Assembly (NCBI GenBank): GCA_001298575.1
Contig: LJCV01000265.1
Span: 1-63,918, forward strand
DNA length: 63,918 nt
Direction of reading: 5' to 3'
Source of the DNA: Actinobacteria bacterium OK074
Lineage (GTDB): Bacteria > Actinomycetota > Actinomycetes > Streptomycetales > Streptomycetaceae
The stretch's first letter is position 1. Every line of letters starts with the position of its first letter. The notes below the pieces were generated by a model. The model searched no databases and was not told where the DNA came from. It saw only the letters and a list, made by a program, of their open reading frames with translations. Both the position numbers and the translations under genes were made by a program. Shown here piece by piece: positions 60,772 through 63,918 of this stretch.

Positions 60772-60985
60772 CCGCACGGGTCGTTGAAGGCACCGGCAAC
60801 GACGTAGACCTCTTCGGGACCGGGCCCGTGGAGGTCCGACCGGGCCCGTGGAGGTCCCGGCGCGGCCAGGAGGTACCCGCCGCCATCTCCAGCACGTCGG
60901 CGTGCGCGCCGGCCGGCCCCCGCCACAGGGGGCGCGGCCGGATCCCGGGGAACAGCTCACGGACCGGGGATTCGTCGACGCGCAC
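60772..60985 (-). pseudogene. ChrR-like cupin fragment with frameshift
   Basis: Minus-strand sequence encodes SPVRELFPGIRPRPLWRGP, HADVLEMAAGTSWPRRDLHGPG and, in a second frame, PEEVYVVAGAFND, which together are the start of a ChrR/anti-ECF-type cupin. A 20-bp tandem duplication (60818-60857) breaks the frame at DLHGPG|PEEVYVV; deleting one copy would restore it. The gene stops short after FND at the border of the slipin gene, so the remaining cupin half was lost. Confidence 0.72.
60818..60857. repeat. 20-bp exact tandem duplication
   Basis: GACCGGGCCCGTGGAGGTCC occurs twice without a spacer (60818-60837, 60838-60857). It causes the frameshift in the cupin relic. Confidence 0.97.
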
Positions 60986-61044
60986 ACCACCGCCCCGCCC
61001 TCGCTACCCTGACGTGACGCGCAACGGACGTGGGGGACGGCGAA

Positions 61045-63894
61045 GTGGCGGACAGCCCGGGCGGCAGCGTGAACAACAGAGTCGTAGGGCCGGTCGACGG
61101 GCAGCTGATCCAGGCCGGCGAAATCGCGAATCTCACCATCAACAACTACGCCTACGACACCGCCGCCCCCGGCAGGGACCAGAACCCCAGCGACGTCTCG
61201 ATCGCCGTGCCCGAGGACCTGGTCGAGCACGGGATCCACGGGCGCGGCCCGCTCCTCGACGTGCTGCGCGACCGCGTACGCACCACCGGAGGCCGACTGG
61301 TCCTGCACGGCCCCGGCGGCTGCGGCAAGACCACCGTCGCCTACGCCCTCGCCCGCGAGCTGGGCGAGGAGCGCACCGTGTGGTGGATCGACGCGACCAC
61401 CCAGCAGAGCCTCCTGGCCGGGCTGCGGGAGGTGACCGTCCAGGCGGGCGCACCCCGTGAGGAGGTGCACGCGGTGTGGCGGCACGGAGACTCCGCCAAG
61501 GACCTGCTGTGGCGCACGCTGCACCGCCCGGGGGCCCGGCCGTGGGTACTGGTCGTGGACAACGCCGACGAGCCGAAGCTGCTCGACGGCTGGATCCGGG
61601 AGCCCGGGGCGGGCAACACGGTGCTGGTGACCAGCCGGGACCAGCGTCCCAAGGAGTGGTGGCGCACCACCGAACTCCTGCCCGTCGCCCCGCTGTCCGC
61701 CGCCGACGGAGCGGGCATCCTGCTGGAACTCGCCCCGGACGCAGGTCACTTGGCGGAGGCGGAAGCACTGGCCGAGCGGCTCGGCGGACTCCCGCTGGCC
61801 CTGATGCTCGTGGGGAGCTTCCTCTCCGAGGCGAACGACGGCCCCGTCCTTCCCGAGGCGCGAACCCCGCGTTCGTACGCCGAGTACTCCGCGGCCCTCG
61901 ACTCGGCGTTCCCGCACGCGATCTCCGTACTCGCCCAGGACCGCGAACTCGGCTACCGCCAACTCCTCACCCATACCTGGGAACTCTCCCTCGACCTCCT
62001 GGAGACCCGAGGAGTACGGGCCGCCCGGCCGCTGCTTCGGCTGCTGTCCTTCTTCAGCCCGAGCCCGGTTCCGACCGCCGTACTGAAGGCCAGCGTCCTC
62101 GGCGGCGACGAGCCCTTCCCCGATCTCGACGCGGCCCAGCTCGCGAGCGCGGTCAAAGGGCTCATCGGGTTCGGGCTGTTGCAGCATCAGCGGGACGGTT
62201 CACCGTCCGCCGCCGTCGACTCTTTGTCGCTGCATCCGTTGATCGGCGAGGTCACGAGAAACCAGCCCGCGGCCGTGGAACAGGCAGAGCAGTACTACTC
62301 GGCGCGCACCCTCGCGCTGTATGCCCGAGCGGCCGAACTCGATCCCGCGGACCCGGACAACTGGCCCGCCTGGCGACTGCTTCTGCCGCACTGTTCCGTC
62401 GCCGACATCGCAGGGGAGGGGACGCCCGAGGAGTGGCTCCGGCTGCTGGCGGCTCTGGCCTTCAGGACCGCCGAGTTCTGTCGGCACACGGGGCTCTGGC
62501 AGACGGCGGAGCACCACCTCGACGAGTCTCTCGACTGCCTGCGCGGTCTCGCGGAGCCGCCCATGGAGGAGTTGCTCGCGACCCTGTACCGACACGCCTA
62601 CATCAAGCGGGAGATGGGGCTCTACCGAGAGGCCGAGCAGGAGTTCCGGCTGGTCCTCCGGATCGCGGAACCGTTCAAGGGCCCTGCGCACCAGAACACG
62701 CTCGCGGTACGGATCGAGTTGGCCCGCACGCTCGCCGAGCACGGGAACCTGCCCGCCGCCGAGAGCGAGTTGCTCAGTGCCGTCGCCGCCATGGAACAGG
62801 CGCTGGGCCCGGAGCACGAGATCACCCTGGCGGCCCGTCACGAACTGGCACGTGTACTGCGCAACTTGGGAAAGCTCGACGACGCCGAAGCCGAATTCCG
62901 CGGTCTGTGCGCCGGTACGGAGCGCGCGCTGGGCGCGCGGCACCCGCTCACCCTCGCAGCCCGCCACGAACTGGCCTACCTGTTGTACGAGTTGGGCGAT
63001 CTGGCCGCGGCCCGTGCCGAGATGAGCGAGGTACTCGGCGCCGAGACGGACCTTCAGGGGCCCGATCACCCAAGTACCCTCGTCACCCGCGGCGGACTGG
63101 CCATGATCCTGCTGGATTCCGGAGAACTGGACGTGGCGGAGGGTGAGTTGCGCGTGCTCGTCACCGCCTGGTCGGAAGCCGGCCTGGAAGACCATCCCCA
63201 CGCCCTGCTCAACCGGAGCAACCTCGCCGTCCTCCTCACCAGGAGGGGGAATCCGAGCGCGGCCGAACAGGAACTCCGAACGGTCGTCGACATCATGACG
63301 GCCACCCTGGGCTACGACCACCCGAACAGCCTCAGAGCCCGCACCAACCTTGCCGCCTGCCTGACCCAACAGGGGGCGCATACAGCGGCACAGACCGAAT
63401 TCCGGACCGTACTGGACGGCCTGCTGCGGCAGTCCTGCACGGAGACGTCCGAAACCCTGGCGATCCACTACGCGCTCGAAGCATCGCTCCAGGCGTCGGC
63501 AGACTTCCCGGGGCTGGAAGCGGAACAGCGGGCGATCCTCACCGTGGAGAGCGGGACGCTCGGCCCGACGCATCCGAATGTCCTGATCACCCGCTCGAAC
63601 ATCGCCGCGTCCGTACTGGCACAAGACCGCTTCGGCGCCGCGCGTGCGGACCTGGAACAGGTCATCCCCGAACTGACCGCGGCCCTCGGAGAGGAAAGCG
63701 AGCAAGTCGTCTCGGCGCGCCTCAACCTCGCTACCGCGATCGACGCCCAGGGCGACCCGGCCGCGGCCCGAGAAGAACTCCAGCGGCTCCTCCCCCTGGC
63801 CGAGCGAGGACTGGGCCCGAGCCACGACATCACGCAACGGGTGCGGTCCCGCCTCGCCACCCCCGTCGAGCACCGGCCAACACCCCCGTCGTAG
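61045..63894 (+). CDS. NLR-like NB-ARC/TPR protein with amyloid-motif-like N-terminus
   Basis: 949 residues. The first 35 residues read like a RHIM/BASS-type amyloid motif: NNRVVGPVDGQLIQAGEI with a core LIQAG, then NLTINNY. Then an NB-ARC ATPase: P-loop GPGGCGKTT at 89-97, VVDNADEPKLL (Walker B) near 172, VLVTSRDQ near 195 and GGLPLALMLVGS near 245. From about 410 to 940 come many TPR repeats of the NPHP-like type (LGPEHEITLAARHELARVLRNLGKLDDAE). The GTG at 61045 has GGGGGAC upstream; 61030 is an alternative. Actinomycete homologues are candidate immunity or signalling NLRs. Confidence 0.9.
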   Translation: MADSPGGSVNNRVVGPVDGQLIQAGEIANLTINNYAYDTAAPGRDQNPSDVSIAVPEDLVEHGIHGRGPLLDVLRDRVRTTGGRLVLHGPGGCGKTTVAYALARELGEERTVWWIDATTQQSLLAGLREVTVQAGAPREEVHAVWRHGDSAKDLLWRTLHRPGARPWVLVVDNADEPKLLDGWIREPGAGNTVLVTSRDQRPKEWWRTTELLPVAPLSAADGAGILLELAPDAGHLAEAEALAERLGGLPLALMLVGSFLSEANDGPVLPEARTPRSYAEYSAALDSAFPHAISVLAQDRELGYRQLLTHTWELSLDLLETRGVRAARPLLRLLSFFSPSPVPTAVLKASVLGGDEPFPDLDAAQLASAVKGLIGFGLLQHQRDGSPSAAVDSLSLHPLIGEVTRNQPAAVEQAEQYYSARTLALYARAAELDPADPDNWPAWRLLLPHCSVADIAGEGTPEEWLRLLAALAFRTAEFCRHTGLWQTAEHHLDESLDCLRGLAEPPMEELLATLYRHAYIKREMGLYREAEQEFRLVLRIAEPFKGPAHQNTLAVRIELARTLAEHGNLPAAESELLSAVAAMEQALGPEHEITLAARHELARVLRNLGKLDDAEAEFRGLCAGTERALGARHPLTLAARHELAYLLYELGDLAAARAEMSEVLGAETDLQGPDHPSTLVTRGGLAMILLDSGELDVAEGELRVLVTAWSEAGLEDHPHALLNRSNLAVLLTRRGNPSAAEQELRTVVDIMTATLGYDHPNSLRARTNLAACLTQQGAHTAAQTEFRTVLDGLLRQSCTETSETLAIHYALEASLQASADFPGLEAEQRAILTVESGTLGPTHPNVLITRSNIAASVLAQDRFGAARADLEQVIPELTAALGEESEQVVSARLNLATAIDAQGDPAAAREELQRLLPLAERGLGPSHDITQRVRSRLATPVEHRPTPPS

Positions 63895-63918
63895 CCAGTG
63901 ACCCCACAGCCATCCCCG

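Overview
The window looks like a piece of a Streptomyces (or close actinomycete) chromosome. GC is very high throughout, GTG and TTG starts are frequent, many genes are joined by 4-nt ATGA/GTGA overlaps, and the gene families are typical of the group: MmpL, XRE-DUF5753/DUF397/HATPase loci, DUF574 methyltransferase, IS701-like transposase, BBE-like Tat oxidase, SARP/NB-ARC-type regulators. All calls come from reading the sequence and from memory of the families; no search was run.

Region 1 (1-8.1 kb) is general chromosome: an MMPL transporter cut by the left edge, a P450, a TetR regulator, an ArsP/YraQ-type permease with its TIGR03943-like partner, and an FMN lactate-oxidase-like enzyme. A tRNA-Arg(CCU) at 8.19 kb is followed by the N-terminal stub of a tyrosine integrase and an IS701-like transposase, the scar of an old integrative element.

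Region 2 (10.1-26.1 kb) is a chorismate-derived biosynthetic cluster. It has a class II DAHP synthase, PhzE-like ADIC synthase, PhzD-like isochorismatase and an EntA-like dehydrogenase, which together predict 3-hydroxyanthranilate. Around them sit a 3-hydroxybenzoate-6-hydroxylase-like flavoenzyme, a small DABB-fold protein, a cupin, a bicovalent-flavin Tat oxidase, a second SDR, an MFS exporter, a methyltransferase and a PucR/GAF regulator. No phzA/B/F/G, NRPS or PKS gene is present. I infer an aminohydroquinone or epoxyquinone-type product. A transaldolase homologue in the cluster has lost nearly all catalytic residues. The cluster ends in a truncated chorismate synthase.

Region 3 (26.2-34.1 kb) is a minus-strand set argH-argG-formyltransferase-EamA exporter-CarB-like crotonase, ending in an ornithine-acetyltransferase (argJ/oat2) relic that abuts the truncated chorismate synthase tail to tail. 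Upstream lies a 41-residue secreted-peptide gene (mature end DDLAWG) next to a TrmB/LuxR-type regulator, a possible signal/receptor pair.

Region 4 (34.4-40.4 kb) holds a GH36 alpha-galactosidase, a large fusion of an FAD/NAD(P)-binding domain with a TTC38-like TPR domain, and an Rrf2 regulator.

Region 5 (40.8-55.0 kb) is the most unusual part: one long translationally coupled operon with a fatty acyl-AMP ligase, an LpxL/PlsC-like acyltransferase, an ACP, an ABC-2 exporter, a short odd P450, an FMN hydroxyacid oxidase, a NodB-like deacetylase, a GT2 glycosyltransferase, a Gfo/Idh/MocA oxidoreductase, two TIM-barrel sugar enzymes, a sulfotransferase, a VOC protein and a nucleotide-sugar dehydrogenase. 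The parts list parallels the rhizobial Nod-factor toolkit (GT2, deacetylase, acyltransferase, ACP, NodIJ-like exporter, sulfotransferase), so a sulfated acylated amino-sugar product is my best guess. Several gene junctions in this operon carry short tandem duplications. Two of them create ATGA-coupled micro-ORFs between genes.

Region 6 (55.2-63.9 kb) is regulatory and signalling: an XRE-NB-ARC regulator, a WhiJ-like locus (XRE, DUF397, HATPase) with tandem operator-like arrays, a slipin, a frameshifted cupin relic, and a large NLR-like NB-ARC/TPR protein with an amyloid-motif-like N terminus.
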